A stretch of DNA of 64,000 bases from Hibiscus mutabilis (lineage: Eukaryota > Streptophyta > Magnoliopsida > Malvales > Malvaceae), in contig CM033719.1 of the NCBI GenBank assembly GCA_019671005.1, positions 19,580,750-19,644,749 on the forward strand. Reading direction: 5' to 3'. The position numbers and the translations under genes were made by a program. The notes under the pieces were generated by a model. The model saw only the letters and a list, made by a program, of their open reading frames with translations. It had not been told where the DNA came from and made no database searches. Positions 46,866-59,400 of the stretch are shown piece by piece (position 1 is the stretch's first letter; every line of letters begins with the position of its first letter).

Positions 46866-49800
46866 ATGAGAACCCCTCTTTCCTTCCATCTTATCAAGCC
46901 ATGTTTAACCCTTCTTTTCCTAGCCTTGTTTCAATCCCAAACAACTTTCTCAGCTCTGATAATGAGCTTGAGGAAGCACCATAGCCACCCACAACATAGA
47001 CGACCAATGTTCCAAACCAACCAAACCACTTGTGCATTGTTTGCAGGGACTTGGGTCCATGACGATACTTACCCATTGTACCAATACTCAAGCTGTCCCG
47101 CCATAGATCCTCAATTCAACTGTCAACTCTGTGGAAGACCTGATTCTGATTACCTTAAGTATCGATGGCAGCCTCTCAATTGTCAGCTCCCAAGGTATCG
47201 GAATACTTGTTTCTTGCCCAGTTTGGGTTTGTTTATTTGTTTTCTGGCCTTCATTTTTGTTTTGGCATGTTTATGTCAGGTTCGATGGGCTTACTTTTTT
47301 GTCCAAGATGAGAGGGAAAAATCTGATGTTCGTTGGGGATTCACTGGGAAGAAATCAATGGGAGTCTTTGATTTGTATGATTTTGGCCGGGGATCCACAA
47401 ACCCAGACTAAGATGAACAGAGCAATGCCTCTCTCTACTTTCAAGTTCCTGGTCAGTCCTATCAAACCTTCTTTCTGCTTTATTCCACTTAGCTCTGAAA
47501 ACTCTAGTTTTAATAAATGAAAGAATAAAAGAAGAAAGGTTTGTATAGTGGTTACAGCCTGGAACCAACCTGTTTTGGTTTAACTTGATTCTATATTATG
47601 GTTCTTATATTTGTAAATTTGTCCAAATAATAGAAAAATTGGAAAATGGTTATTTTTTGTGTAACAGTAAAAAAAAAATTGTAAATTTTACTTGGTGCAC
47701 ATGATTATTTTGAAATATGATAATGATATGTTCACTTTATCCATTCTAGTTTAACTTGAACTATTTCATTTAATTCAGTTTGATTTTTATTTACTGGTTA
47801 AAAACTGTTCAAATTAAGTTATAATAAGTCGGGTGAACATGTTATACTCATTAGGAGTAAATTTCCCCTAGATGAAAATGGTATTCTTTAGACAATTACT
47901 TTGATAAAAAAACTACTTTTGGTACCTGGATGAAAAAGTTGGTATCTTTAGGTAATTATGGGTGATATAAGCTTTTTTTTCAACTCTTAAAAAAACTTGT
48001 ACAATAATATTGCACTAGTTCTGCCATCTAAAATATATGTCCCAAATTTCTTTGGAACAAGGTCTATTTAAATATCTGAATCCAGAGTTCCTTTGCAAAT
48101 AGAGTTGGAGCTTTTTCTTTTTTTATCTTTTTCATATGTAGATACTGTTGTAAGCTTTTACAATTCATGGCCAAAAAGTCTTTATAGCAGTTGTCTGAGG
48201 GACTCAAACTGAGAATTATTTTGCAAAAAAAAATAAAACATGCCAACTAAAAGTCGCTAGCTGCTGTCTTTTTTCCCAAGTTATATTTGTACTATTATTC
48301 TATCTTACTAAGTACCAGATACGAGTAAATTTTGTTTAAATGAAAAATGTAGGAATATGGTTTAACCATGTCATATTTTCGAGCTCCATATTTAGTGGAC
48401 ATTGATGTGGTGCAAGGTAAGAAAATCGTGAAGTTGGACGACATTGCTGGAAATGGAAATGCCTGGCGAATGGCTGACGTGCTGATATTTAACACAGGCC
48501 ATTGGTGGACTCATGAGGGGTCTCTCCAAGGGTAGGATAAAACTTTATATAGTGTTTGTGAAAAGTTTTCAATGAAGATTATCAAATGGGACTTTGTTTT
48601 TGTTTAATTTGAATGGTTTGAGGTAAATCTGGGCAGGTGGGATATGATTCAATCAGGAGGTAAATATTACCAGGGCATGGATCGTTTGGTTGCTATGGAG
48701 AAAGGACTAAGAACATGGGCCAATTGGGTTGACACCAATGTTGACATATCTAGAACCAGAGTCTTTTTTCAATCCATTTCTCCCGATCACTACGAGTGAG
48801 TCTCTCTTTCTCAAATAATCGTGTTGACTATGGCGTCGGACTTAAAATAAGATAAGGTAGACCTAGGGGAACTTGCAGAAACTGCTATAATTATATAAGC
48901 AACATAATAAATCAAATCATGCAAATTGTATTGTATATATCTTACTTAGCTTAACTTTTCCTGTCTGGGAAAGTTTCTTTGCCCCATGCATCAATGCAGA
49001 TCTATTTATTTTTGCTAAACTCGCAGTGCATTATACTGATACAAGATGGTTGATGTAGTGGGAGTTGAGACCTCCCTCGAGTTGTTCTCACCCCATCTTT
49101 ATGAGATGGTCAAATTATTTATTTAGTTTTTCAACAAATAAGTTCATTATTTCTCGGTCAGCTGTGACCGTCTGCTAGGTATGTATCCAGTGCCAATATA
49201 TTCATTAAAAATTATATATTTTGAGGGCCATTGTCATGTTTATGGTTGAATATGTATCCAATAAACGTGTCTCAAAAAAGAACCGAAAAAAAAGAGTTGT
49301 CGTTGCTGAGGAATGAGAATGATCTGGGAGCAGAGAAAATCTACTCAAGTATTTTCTGATATTGAACAATACTACAATGGTACAGCATATTGCATTTAAT
49401 TGGTTTTTATTTTCTTTTAAAACTGTAATGTTGTGAAACAGTGACGGAAGTTTCTTTTTTAGACTACTTTTAGTTTTAGTGTCGGTGGCCAATGACCCTT
49501 TATTCTAATGCTTAGAATTGCCTGCCAAGTGCCCAAACAGTGACCACACCTTGCCCCTGGGCTTATGACCCTGACAAATAAGCCATGATGCGTGAATGAC
49601 CATATTGTTCTGTTTTGATAATCTAGTGGTTTTGTTTGGTTAATTTCATTGACAGTCCAAGTGAATGGAGTGCTGGAGCAACAGCGATGTCCACGAAAAA
49701 CTGTTATGGGGAAACGACCCCTATGAAAGGAACTACATACACCGGCGCATACGCAGATGAGACGAGAGTGCTGGATGAAGTCATTAGGGAAATGCATGTT

Positions 49801-49989
49801 CCTGTATATTTCCTGGACATAACAATGCTCTCTGAGATTAGGAAAGATGGGCATCCGTCAATTTACAGCGGCGATATAAGCCCTTCTCAGAGGGCCAACC
49901 CTGGAAAGTCAGCCGATTGTACCCATTGGTGCCTACCAGGATTACCTGATACTTGGAATGAACTATTTTATACTGTATTATTCTACTAG
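46866..49989 (+). CDS. TRICHOME BIREFRINGENCE-LIKE (TBL/DUF231) O-acetyltransferase family protein, 5 exons
   Basis: Exons 46866-47194, 47280-47451, 48353-48531, 48637-48795 and 49656-49989, all with GT-AG introns, join in frame to a 390-residue protein. An N-terminal hydrophobic anchor (about residues 5-30) is followed by the PMR5N Cys-rich domain (CALFAGTWV at ~56, GRPDSDYLKYRWQP). The esterase-like domain has the GDS motif in FVGDSLGRNQWE (129-131) and the DxxH motif in ADCTHWCLPGLPDTWNELFY (Asp367, His370). TBL proteins are Golgi enzymes that O-acetylate wall polysaccharides such as xylan, mannan or pectin; which substrate applies here cannot be read from sequence. Length is normal for the family. 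The Met at 46866 places the anchor correctly. A TATAATAA lies at 46796. No inactivating change was found, so it is probably a working gene. It converges on the GT90 gene. Confidence 0.93.
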
Positions 49990-50359
49990 GTTCACTTCAT
50001 TTTATAGTTATATGGTTTCTATTAATTTTGATTATAGGTTAGTGTAGCATTTGCTGTTAAGCAATGCATTATCATTTTGATATGAACCAAGGTGCAGGGA
50101 CTAGAGGGGGCAAAAAGAAAGGGATTTTAGGGCCAGGTCATGGTCAGGCTAAGTTTTGATATTTCTTAAAATTCTTACCAAGTTCAGTTTGGTATTATTA
50201 TTTCAAGAAAATGATATTGGCTGTCTTGAATTTGATAAACCTGAGTTCAAGCTTTTTACTAGATGGACCATTTCCCTTCCACTTCTAACTTATTTAGTAA
50301 TGATTTTTTTTTGGTTACCGAATGCTTTTGGCAATGATGCTTAAAATATGAGAAATTAG
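49990..50359. other. TBL gene 3' flank
   Basis: Probable 3' untranslated and spacer sequence. A frame at 50156-50344 has no recognised motif. Confidence 0.4.
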
Positions 50360-50822
50360 TTAGGGTCGTTTGTTGTCCGGTCAAAACTGAATTAATCATC
50401 AAATTAAAAGGTTAGTTTCGTTGACCAGCCTGTTAACGAAGTATTAGGTCGACTAACGGTTATTTTTTTAATTCAGTTATTGGTCAAAATCCAATTAATT
50501 AATCAAAAACTTTAATATATTGTTAATTTTAAGTTCAATTTATAATATTTAAAACCTAATATTTATATTTTAATCTCAATATTAAGTCTAACTCAAAGAG
50601 AAAAATAAAGTCCCACTTTTCAAAAAAAAGGGAAAAATAAAGTCTATATATATGTCTACAAAAAATCTATTTTTAATTTATTATTATATAAATTGTTATT
50701 TTGAATAAAAATAGACGATTATTAATTTTTTATTAAATAAAAAATAGATCAAATTAATTGAATTTCGTTTGGTTAGATTAATTGATTTTTCGACTTAATT
50801 ATTTCGATTAGTTTGGACACTA
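50360..50822. mobile_element. Possible hAT-like AT-rich short element
   Basis: The ends resemble degenerate inverted repeats (TAGGGTCGTTTGTTGTCCGG at the left; AGTTTGGACACTA at the right). The interior is full of TTAATT and GGTCGACTAACGG-type motifs. No clear target duplication. Confidence 0.35.
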
Positions 50823-51154
50823 GTAAAATTAACAATTTATAGTTCAACTTGATTTTTTTTATTTTTTTCAAAATTAAGTGTGCAATGACTAAATTGTTCA
50901 ACTAGTAATTGATTATATAGAGCCGGTTGGCTAAGCTGCTCATCTTTATTCATCATATTTTCTTTGATCATGGGTTCTAGACCGGGTAGGAACACTCTCT
51001 TTCTTTCTCTAGAGTTTCCTCTTCTACTTCTTTCTAGGTAGGTTTAGGATTAGAATTTGTCAAAAACAAATTAATTGGTTACATGGATATGAATGTATGG
51101 TATTTACATTTATATATGATACCTACCCGCATAGTGATTGTAACTAGTTTTAGG

Positions 51155-51398
51155 AAAATACTTTGATACATAAATTTGTGTAAACTTTACAAGCCTTTTA
51201 ATTTTAAGGTTTGAAGATTAAGATTTAGGGTTTAAGAGTTTAGCGTGTAGGGTGTAGAATTTTGATACACAAGTTGCGTAAAAAAGTTTAGGTTTTAGGG
51301 TGCTAGGGTTAGGGATTTAAATTTTAAATTTTATAGCTTCAATATGAAGTGTTGTCAAGCTTCTTTTATACTTGTGTATCAAAATATAACCCATATTA
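51155..51398. mobile_element. MITE-like element, copy 1, with telomere-like TTTAGGG interior
   Basis: The left end CTTTGATACATAAATTTGTG is an imperfect inverted match to the right end CTTGTGTATCAAAATATAAC. The interior carries many TTTAGGG/GGGTTTA-like words. The same ends recur at about 51595-51795 and 59168-59400. Confidence 0.6.
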
Positions 51399-51589
51399 AG
51401 GAAGCGGAAGAAAAGTTTGAAATCAATAGACGAGTGATTTCAATGTGTCTATCAATTTCTAGTAACTGTGTTTAATTTTGAAAATTTTAATTAATTTTTG
51501 TTTTGTCGGTGTTTAGTCTGTACTTTAAATGTTAGTACATTGTTTTTATCCGTATAATGTTTAAGTGGACGTGAAATTCAATATATTTA

Positions 51590-51797
51590 AGGAAAAAAAC
51601 TTCAATACACAAGTCGTGTAAACTTTAATTTATACAAGTCTTTTAGTTTTAGGGGTTTGAAATTTAGTTTAAGGTTTAGAGTTTAGGAGTTTGAGTTGTA
51701 GAGTTTAGAGTTTGGGGTTTAGTTTTTTAGGATTTAGGTTTAATTTTGATTTGTAGTATAAATAAGTGTATCAAATTTAAACCCATATTTAAGTGCT
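51590..51797. mobile_element. MITE-like element, copy 2
   Basis: It starts CTTCAATACACAAGTCGTGT and ends GTGTATCAAATTTAAACCC, with TTTAGAGTTT/GGGGTTTAG repeats inside. It is diverged from copy 1. Confidence 0.55.
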
Positions 51798-52193
51798 TAA
51801 TATTTTATAATACGTTGGTAGAGAAAAAATTAGATAGTATACACGCCATATAAAACTTTAATTTAAAAAAAAAACTAAATTTGTAACTCAAGTTTTTGTA
51901 AATCCATCCCTTTCATTTCATCAATTTAAATAAATAAAACAAAGAGACTTGCACAACAGTATAAATAATGTGGCACGTTTGGGACTTTATTTTTCTAAAT
52001 TAAAAAAAAAAAACTAATGCCACTCAATTCTAGACAGATCTAACAATTTGTATAATGTGCCATGTTTGGGACCTTTTTTTTTCTTGAGTTAATCGTATCA
52101 ATATAAAACATAATCTATAAGAAATATATAATTTTTCTGTATAAATAAGAAGCAGCACACATAAATTCGTACTCTGTGTATATATTGTATCAT
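51798..52193. other. AT-rich 3' flank of the GT90 gene
   Basis: Contains the probable 3' untranslated region of the minus-strand gene. A diverged repeat of GTGCCATGTTTGGGACTTT-like text occurs near 51970 and 52057. Confidence 0.4.
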
Positions 52194-55100
52194 CTAAGTG
52201 ATAGCTGCATTTGTTCTATTCTCCATGTCTTTCACATTATCGATTATTTTTTGTCTCTGTTCAGCCCAAATGGTGAAAAAATCAGGGTTGGGACGCCTCT
52301 TAAGGGCGCAGGGTGGTGTCGGCGAAATTGCAGTGACTGCTGATTTCTTAAGTAATTCCTTTTGCTTCTCATCTGCAAAGCAGAGCAGGGATTCTTCGCA
52401 TACTTGCTGAGCCGATGGTGGCGGGACAGGCTTAAAGTCTTGCAGCTTTGCATATTGTGAAATTAGGTGAAACATGTAGTCGTAAACCCGATCCATGCTT
52501 ATACTTTCCATCAGTTGTTGCGCTCTTTTTCCGATTGCCTCCGCCTGATTTGCCAAATAAATAAGAAAGAATGTACTACTACTGGATTCGAGATTTTAAA
52601 TTCAGTTTTACGGTTTCGATCGGTACTATAGAATCCAAACAACATAACCAAAAACATGCACAAGACGGTATTTTAAACCCTTACAATCAACATGCTTCTA
52701 GAGAAAGGTGATAAGCTGTGTTACTTGGATTCAGGGTCAAGTTTCATCCATGTTTCCAATTTTTAAAAGTTCTTCGCTATTTAGAGGATCATACCCTATT
52801 ACCCAGCAGAAACGAATGCTATGTGTATGACCAGAATTCTAGATCGAAAACAGTTCCTACTTACTGGAAATTTAGGAGGTAAAAGATCACACCTGTGATG
52901 GGTTTGCATTGCCCCAGTCAACAGCAAACTTGATGGAGCGACATAAATCAATGGAAGAGACAGGCCAGTAGTTTAACTTCGGAACAAGAGCACGACTGAA
53001 GAAGTCTTCATATTGTGGGGAAATTAATAGGGGAAGTGAACCACAAGATAGAATATATTTCAAGCTTACAGACCAAGCATAGCCTTCAGCATATATCTTA
53101 TAACTGCAGACAAAAGGAAACACATATGTCAGTATATACATTTAAAGATAAAATAAGTTTTAACAACAACCAGATGGTCTAGCGGGATGAGGAGCTAGGT
53201 CCCTTAAGCAAGGTTAGGGGTTTGAATCCTAGCGTTGTGAACGGAGAAAACTGGGTTGGGAGAGTCTCCCCATTATGAGCCTCTACAAAATCCGATCTGG
53301 ATTAGTTGGCCAATGGGTCGAAAACCAGTGCTTAAACCAAAAAAATCAGACATCTTGACTCACCAAGACAATCTCAATAGCTGAAACATTCTAAAAGGCT
53401 CATCTACTTAAAGCTTGGAGACCGAATCAAATACTACGGTAACTCATAGTTTTCAAGCTTGTTTAGGACTCCTAAGGAATACAGTCTAGGGAAGTTCCAG
53501 GTCTGTCATACAAGCATATGACTATGTTCTCCTGACTCAAATGTGAATGATGAATATAATTACGGGTGCTAAAGCAATATCAGTCAGAAACAACTGAACT
53601 ATCTGCTGCAGTAATATCAATCAAAGAAGAGAACTCACCGATGATTACACTGATTGGATAGTTTGGACCGCTCATATCCAGCCTTTTCTTCTTCTGTCCA
53701 GTTCTGTATGGAACAATAAAAAGCAACATCATCAAATAACATGTATATTATCGTCATTATTGCATTTGGAAGAGAATAACTTTGGCTGTTACACCATTTG
53801 TTTCCACAGTAGAGAAATTCATGCATTCACAAAATTTTCAAACCAACCTGACGAATAATTTCTGTACCCCACAAGTTAGAGTCATTGCACTGCATTAGCT
53901 CCAGACGTATTGGAGATTCAACGTCTGGGTTTCCTTTCCAATAGGCACGTGTAATCTTCTTTGCCCAGGTTTGAGCTTGTGATCCCTGCTTAATTTCTTT
54001 GAACTGCTCATCCCATGGATGTATATTTACTTCTGACCTGCAGACAAGTCATTCATAAAGGCATGCATAAAAATTCGAATCACTATCCACCAAAACTAAC
54101 ATAGATCAATCATAAACCACATCTTTTATACCGAAGCAGTAGCTGAGGCTAATGAAGAATTGCAAGATAAAAAACAAAGAGGGGCACTAAATATATACAC
54201 ACATATATATCCCAACACATATATCATACCAAGAAACAAAGGATCACAAAACAAGAGAAACCCTTTAAGAAAACACTTGGCTTTAACAGTTACATTAATG
54301 ACTTATGGGAGTAATCGACATGTAGCACGGATAGTAGTGACATACAATGGTACAAATATAAGCAATTTTCACACAATTAATACTTACATCAAATGGTCTA
54401 CTCCATTTAACATGCTATCTGCATAGAATCATTAACAATTTAAAAAATGGGGCATAGTCCAGAGCAAGTTATCTGCAATCCCTTCTATCCCCAGCTTATG
54501 AGCAATTTAAGCTAATCATATCAGTTCAAGTTCGGGTTAACTTTGCTCATTGTTAACACAGATTATGCACATATAATCTCATACTGAATATAGACAAATC
54601 ATAATCTCAATAAAAGTTTGTTGTTCAGTAATTCATACCAACCCCAAAAGGACCAGTCAGGAAAAGGGATGTCCAAGTGAGCCTCAGTCGTGCAATAGCG
54701 GAACAGAGGTAACGGCAAAGACCCATTTCCGACTGTATTCCTCTCCATGGTAGGCTTATCCATGCAATCAAACATGATATCAACATCAGGGACCATCCCA
54801 GGATACTTTTTCAAAAGCTGTAAAATTCCCCATAGCGTAAACATCATTCTACTTTGTACACAAGCATAATACAAATCAACAAACAGTTTCCCTTCAATAA
54901 TAACAATACGAAACGCGGCATGTTCCTTGGCTTGAGTTATGTGGTCAATGGATATACGGGTATTGAACCATGGTTCAAGATCACGGTAAATGAACTTGAA
55001 AAAGTTCGGGCAATTTGGAGGGCTATGGGATGAGACTAAACCCCGACGTTCCTCCAGTTTCTCCTCCGAGGGTTGAGCGCCACCGTCGCTGGCGGCATAG

Positions 55101-55457
55101 CGACAAGTTAGATAGGAGCATTGGATGATCTTGTAAGCGCGGGCATGTCGGGATTCCTCAGTGAAGTTCTTCGGCGGGAAAATATGCCACGGCGTCGGCT
55201 CTAAATTATGTCCCACGATTGTTTTTGTTTGAGAAGCGAAATTATCCACCTAAATCTCCCAGAAAGAAAGAAAGAAACAAAATCATCGGAACATTTCTCT
55301 TTTCATTTCAAACGAAATAAATATATATATAAAAGGTGTCGACCTTGTAGATGAGGAGGGCGACAAGGGAAAGGAAAGACAGAGCAACGACGGAGAAGAA
55401 GAGATAAGAAGGCGAGCGAGGGTGGGAGGAGTGAACCCCAGCTGGTTTTTTCGCCAT
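52194..55457 (-). CDS. GT90/CAP10 (DUF821) O-glucosyltransferase rumi-like protein, 6 exons
   Basis: Minus-strand exons 55457-55344, 55249-54639, 54037-53848, 53703-53639, 53103-52893 and 52544-52194 (stop TAG) join in frame to 513 residues, with GT-AG introns throughout. The N-terminus MAKKPAGVHSSHPRSP is followed by one hydrophobic segment (about 18-37), giving a type II membrane protein. The CAP10 domain covers most of the rest: PDVDIMFDCMDKP, LFRYCTTEAHLDIPFPDWSF, AYWKGNPDVESPIRLELMQC, YKIYAEGYAWSVSLKYILSC and ISPQYEDFFSRALVP. Animal relatives add O-glucose to EGF-like repeats. The plant subfamily's acceptor is not settled, so the substrate is left open. The length fits the family and no damage is seen. 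A SINE lies in the intron between exons 4 and 5. Confidence 0.92.
53169..53347 (+). mobile_element. tRNA-derived SINE in an intron of the GT90 gene
   Basis: An A-box-like TGGTCTAGCGGGATGA (53175-53190) and a B-box-like GGTTTGAATCC (53219-53229) have the spacing of a tRNA gene promoter. They are followed by a non-tRNA body (GGGAGAGTCTCCCCATTATG) and an A-rich end ACCAAAAAAAT. Orientation is antisense to the host gene. About 180 bp is normal for plant SINEs. No clear flanking duplication was seen. Confidence 0.75.
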
Positions 55458-56934
55458 ATTTGAATTTGAATTTGCATTTGCAGCGGCACCCTGGAAATGG
55501 TGTCCTCTGCTTTTTGTTTTCTAGGGGACCAAACAACAAAAGGTTCAAACCATTCCTTTTTTAAGGCAACTTTCTCTTACATTATATTGTGTGTTTGGCA
55601 TGGGCATGTTGGGTTTTCTACGCTCGACCGCCCCACCATCCACGTGGTTGGAATTTCTTGCTTCCTCCGATGCCGCCTCCTAGGCCTTCGATTTTGTTCA
55701 CTTTTTTTCTCTTCCTTTTTTATGATTTTAGGTCCTAAATAGTAGTAAATACGTCATGCAATTCTTCGCCAGCAATGCTACCAAACCTAATGATAGATAG
55801 GAACTTCACTGTTAAAAAAAAGTTTAAAGTTAAAAAAATTAATTAAAAAATATCAGAATATGATAATTTTAATGGGATAGAGTGGATGTTATTTTCTTTC
55901 AACCATATATAATACATGTCACCATATTATTCGATTAAAAAATATTAAAATATTTTTAATTAAAAATTATTAGTTTTTTAAAATAAAGACAAAATATGTT
56001 AATTAAGTGATTATTTTGTAAAAAATAAAAAATTAATGATCATTTTATAAATTTAAAAATTTAATAATTAAAATAGACCTTTTATTATAATTAGTGATTA
56101 TTTATGAACTTTTACTCAAAATCAAAAGAACATAGCGTTATAGTTATGATAAAAGAAAATGAAAGAGAAAAAATATTATTAGTATATGTATTGTACGAAC
56201 AGAAGGTAAACTGAACTTACGAGTAACACTTGGTACATCATGAAAAATATTCGAAGAAGCCTTGAGCACTATTCCCCCACCGACTACGTTGACTCACCGG
56301 TTGGGATGAGTCTACAAACAGCGCCTTAATTTAAGGCTGAAAAGGGTAAATTAAAATATTAGAATCTATTAAAAATAGAAAATAAATAATTTAAAATTTA
56401 TCACATAACCGAAATATTATATTTTTTATAATATTTTAAGTTTTGTGCTTTCACGACAAGTTTTGAAATTTGTCAGAAAATTATCAACCTAAAATATTAT
56501 TGAAAAATATAATATGTTAGGTTGTGTGATAACATCTTAAGTTGCATGTTTTCTAATATTTCGATTGTATCGATTTTAGTCTTAAATTAGGACGTTACCT
56601 AAACTCACCCCACCAGCCCAACTCCATTTCCTTGTTCAAATATAACAGAATCTAGCTATTGTTCAAATATAACAGGATCCACTTTCTCCCACTTTTTTGT
56701 TCAGTTTCCACCCAACAGACCTTCCCCTAACCCTCCCAATATTTTAAAACCAAATCTAGCAACACGACAACAAATTGAAAGCCAGTGAAGATGGAATCGA
56801 TGAACGGAACTCAAGTTGCTTCAGATTTTGTAAGGAACTATTTGTCCCCTCTTTGACTGGACTAGGATTTCTCAGTCGAATCTAATTTTCGGATTTTGTC
56901 GTGATTGGTTGTGTCTGTAAAATCTACAAACAGA
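55458..56934. other. 5' flank of the GT90 gene and AT-rich spacer
   Basis: Upstream region of the minus-strand gene, which probably contains its promoter. From about 55790 it is AT-rich, with no supported gene or recognised repeat. Confidence 0.45.
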
Positions 56935-57032
56935 ATTTTAAGCTGGAATTATAGAGGATTAGGCAATCCTATTGTCTTTAGAGCCCTGGACAATGTTAGT
57001 AGAAAACGTGGTTCCCCTAACTATATTATGTA
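56935..57032 (+). pseudogene. LINE endonuclease N-terminal stub
   Basis: The short frame RILSWNYRGLGNPIVFRALD matches the typical start of plant LINE (L1-type) endonucleases, which begins with an SWNCRGLGNP-like motif; here Tyr stands for Cys. Nothing after about 57032 continues it, so it is a stub. Confidence 0.55.
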
Positions 57033-57256
57033 AGCATAAAACGAGCATAAACGCAACGGAAAAATTAATATAGATACCTTTAACCACTGCTTAAACCGTA
57101 TGCCGAATTTGAGATATCGTTGTACACAGTCGAGCACGTTAATGCCTCAATTTCAAACGTGGGTATTTGAATTTGAAGACGTGGGAATGACCCACGAACT
57201 CATATTCAAGTCCAACATTCTCTTACTAAGCCCATCACTTTCGTCGCCGGACCTCA

Positions 57257-57786
57257 TGTTATATTTTGACTCAAATTCTAATTAGTAATTAAGTTAGATT
57301 TTATTGTAATTCTAGTGGTTAAAGATTACTTGGTAATTAGGATTTACTTTAATGAGTAAGTATCTATTTTAGGTATGAAATCTTATTGAGTAAGGTTTCT
57401 TGGTGACCAAATATTTGAGTCTATAAATATAGACTAGGTTTAACCTTTTGAATTATGAGAGATATGGAGAATTACTATAGAGAGATGTAATCACTTTTAG
57501 GTTCTCTACAACTATTGTGACTATGTTGTAGAGATGGGTATTGTAGGGATGTTGGGAAGAGCATTTTAGTTCCACCGGGTTATGGGATTTGCACGTCGGG
57601 TTTTGGGATTACATGGGTTATCATGTATTTGTACTCTTCGTGTTCTCTACGTTGATAGTGGATTGTTCGTTTCTCTTGTCCGTGGAGGTAGGCTATGCTG
57701 AACCACGTTAAATCTTGTCTCCAGTGCATGTCTTGGTCTATGTTGTTATTGCTTTGGTTATTTTGCCGCATACCAAATTCATAACA
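57257..57786 (+). mobile_element. Copia-type solo LTR
   Basis: A 530-bp sequence beginning TGTTATATTTTGACTC and ending CCAAATTCATAACA (inverted TGTTAT/ATAACA ends). It has a TATA-like CTATAAATATAG at 57421 and the segment GGTAGGCTATGCTGAACCAC, of a kind common in plant copia LTRs. The flanks are CCTCA and CCCCA, a 5-bp duplication with one mismatch. No internal region follows, so it looks like a solo LTR left by recombination. Confidence 0.7.
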
Positions 57787-59167
57787 CCCCACGATCATTT
57801 GTCTCATCCTTCCGTCGCTGAAAGTCGATGGCCAACATGCTTAATATTGAAACAAAGCCGAATGGCGAGAGGAGGAAAAAGAAACAATGGACGGTAAACG
57901 GTGACCAATCAGACGACAAAGGAAGTGCGAGTCTTGCGGTGAGAGGAGGAGACTTTATTCCGTTGCGGCAACGTGATGAACGATGACGACAATGGTCGAA
58001 TTTGGGGATATAGGGATTTTGGGTTATTTTGTGAAATTTAAAAAAATTAAAATTAAGTTAAAAATAAAAAAAAATTAAAATTAAAGCACATGCCATATTT
58101 TGATTGGTTAAAGAATTTTTTTAAACGGCCGTTAATTGCTAGACCCCTAAAATGATAATGATAAAAATGTTAGACACCTACTTAGACTGAAAATATACTT
58201 TTGGACCCTTATTTGAGAAAAATGTATATTTTAGATTTTTTTTTACTATTAAGCCTTTATATAATGAAAAAGTTAAAAGAGTATGGAAATTTTGATTTTT
58301 GAAAAACTTGGGTAAGATTACATGTAACTATAGTTCATGTTAGAGAAGCTTTAACATTTTAATTATTCTAGGATAAGATTTTTCGTAACTACATTAAATA
58401 TTAAGTTCGGGCAAATAACTGATGTATAAATGTTAACATTAGATTTATGTACTGAAATAGTTAAGAAGTTTGTGTTATAATTATCGAGACGATAATGACG
58501 AACAAATAAAAAAACGTAAACGCAAAAAAAATAAAAATCAAGGTTACGTAAAAAAATCAAGAAGAAAAAAATTATAGGCAGAGAAGAAGAAAATTCTACT
58601 ATGTCAAAAGAGATTACAACTGATGATGTTAACCATAATCCCTAGTATCTATTAATAGGGATATGTTGTTTGTTTTACAAAAAAACTTGCATAGAAAGAA
58701 ATTCTATTCAAACTGAGCTTGCTACTCTTCAGCGTATATCTAAAGGGTGAAGCAGAGTTCCACACGCATTGATCAGTTTCGTACCATACTTTTACCACTG
58801 TTTTTTATGAATATTAGAACCCAAAATATAAATCGGGTCATAACTTAATAGTTTGGATCTTGAAATTTGGGTATGATTATATGTAGCTATGGAAATTGTT
58901 AAAGAACTTTTAACCTTTTAAGTATACTATAATAATATTTTTCACAACTACAAATATTTTTTTATCAGCACAACTACATATATTGTATTGAGTCCAACGA
59001 ATAACGTAAAAATCCTAGCATTAGATTTATATAAATAAAAGTTAAGAAAGTTTAGAACTTTTAACCTTTGAAAAGCTTGGGTAAAATTACATGTAACAAT
59101 AGTTATTGTTAAAGAAGTTTTAACTTTTTAATTATAGTAGGATAAAATTTTTCATAACTACATTAAA
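57787..59167. other. AT-rich spacer without recognised gene
   Basis: A moderately GC-rich stretch at 57790-57990 could be an old exon or promoter, but no motif is recognised. The rest is AT-rich. The phrase AACTTGGGTAAGATTACATGTAACTATAG recurs in diverged form near 58305, 58860, 59080, 59480 and 59640. Confidence 0.4.
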
Positions 59168-59400
59168 TATTAGGGTTATATTTTGATACACAAGCTGTGT
59201 AAAAAACTTTACACAACCTTTTATATTTAAGTTATAAAAATTAAAACATAAATCTCTAGTTCTAACACCCTAATACTTAAACCCTAAACTCTAAATTCTA
59301 ACCATAAACCTAAAATCTACACCATACAACATAAACCCCTAAACCCTAAACCACAATCTAAATCTCTAAACCCTAAAATTTAAAAGCTAATAAATGACGT
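59168..59400. mobile_element. MITE-like element, copy 3, with ACCCTAAA-rich interior
   Basis: It starts GGGTTATATTTTGATACACA, the reverse complement of the right end of copy 1. It holds about eight CCCTAAA-like words on this strand. It is therefore in the opposite orientation to copies 1 and 2. The right end is truncated or too diverged to define. Confidence 0.55.

Noticed and set aside
47131..47520. Plus frame of 129 codons inside the TBL gene
   Set aside because: It reads through intron 1 and past exon 2 in a different frame for its first part; the five-exon model preserves all family motifs.
53175..53240. Functional tRNA gene
   Set aside because: A and B boxes are present, but no complete cloverleaf or acceptor stem is seen; the body and A-rich tail mark a SINE.
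55283..55548. Alternative minus frames over the GT90 first exon
   Set aside because: The splice-consistent model starting at 55457 explains the region; these are other frames or read into the intron.
59270..59395. Telomere or telomeric junction (CCCTAAA words)
   Set aside because: Words are degenerate and irregular, lie in a repeat present in three copies, and ordinary sequence continues on both sides.
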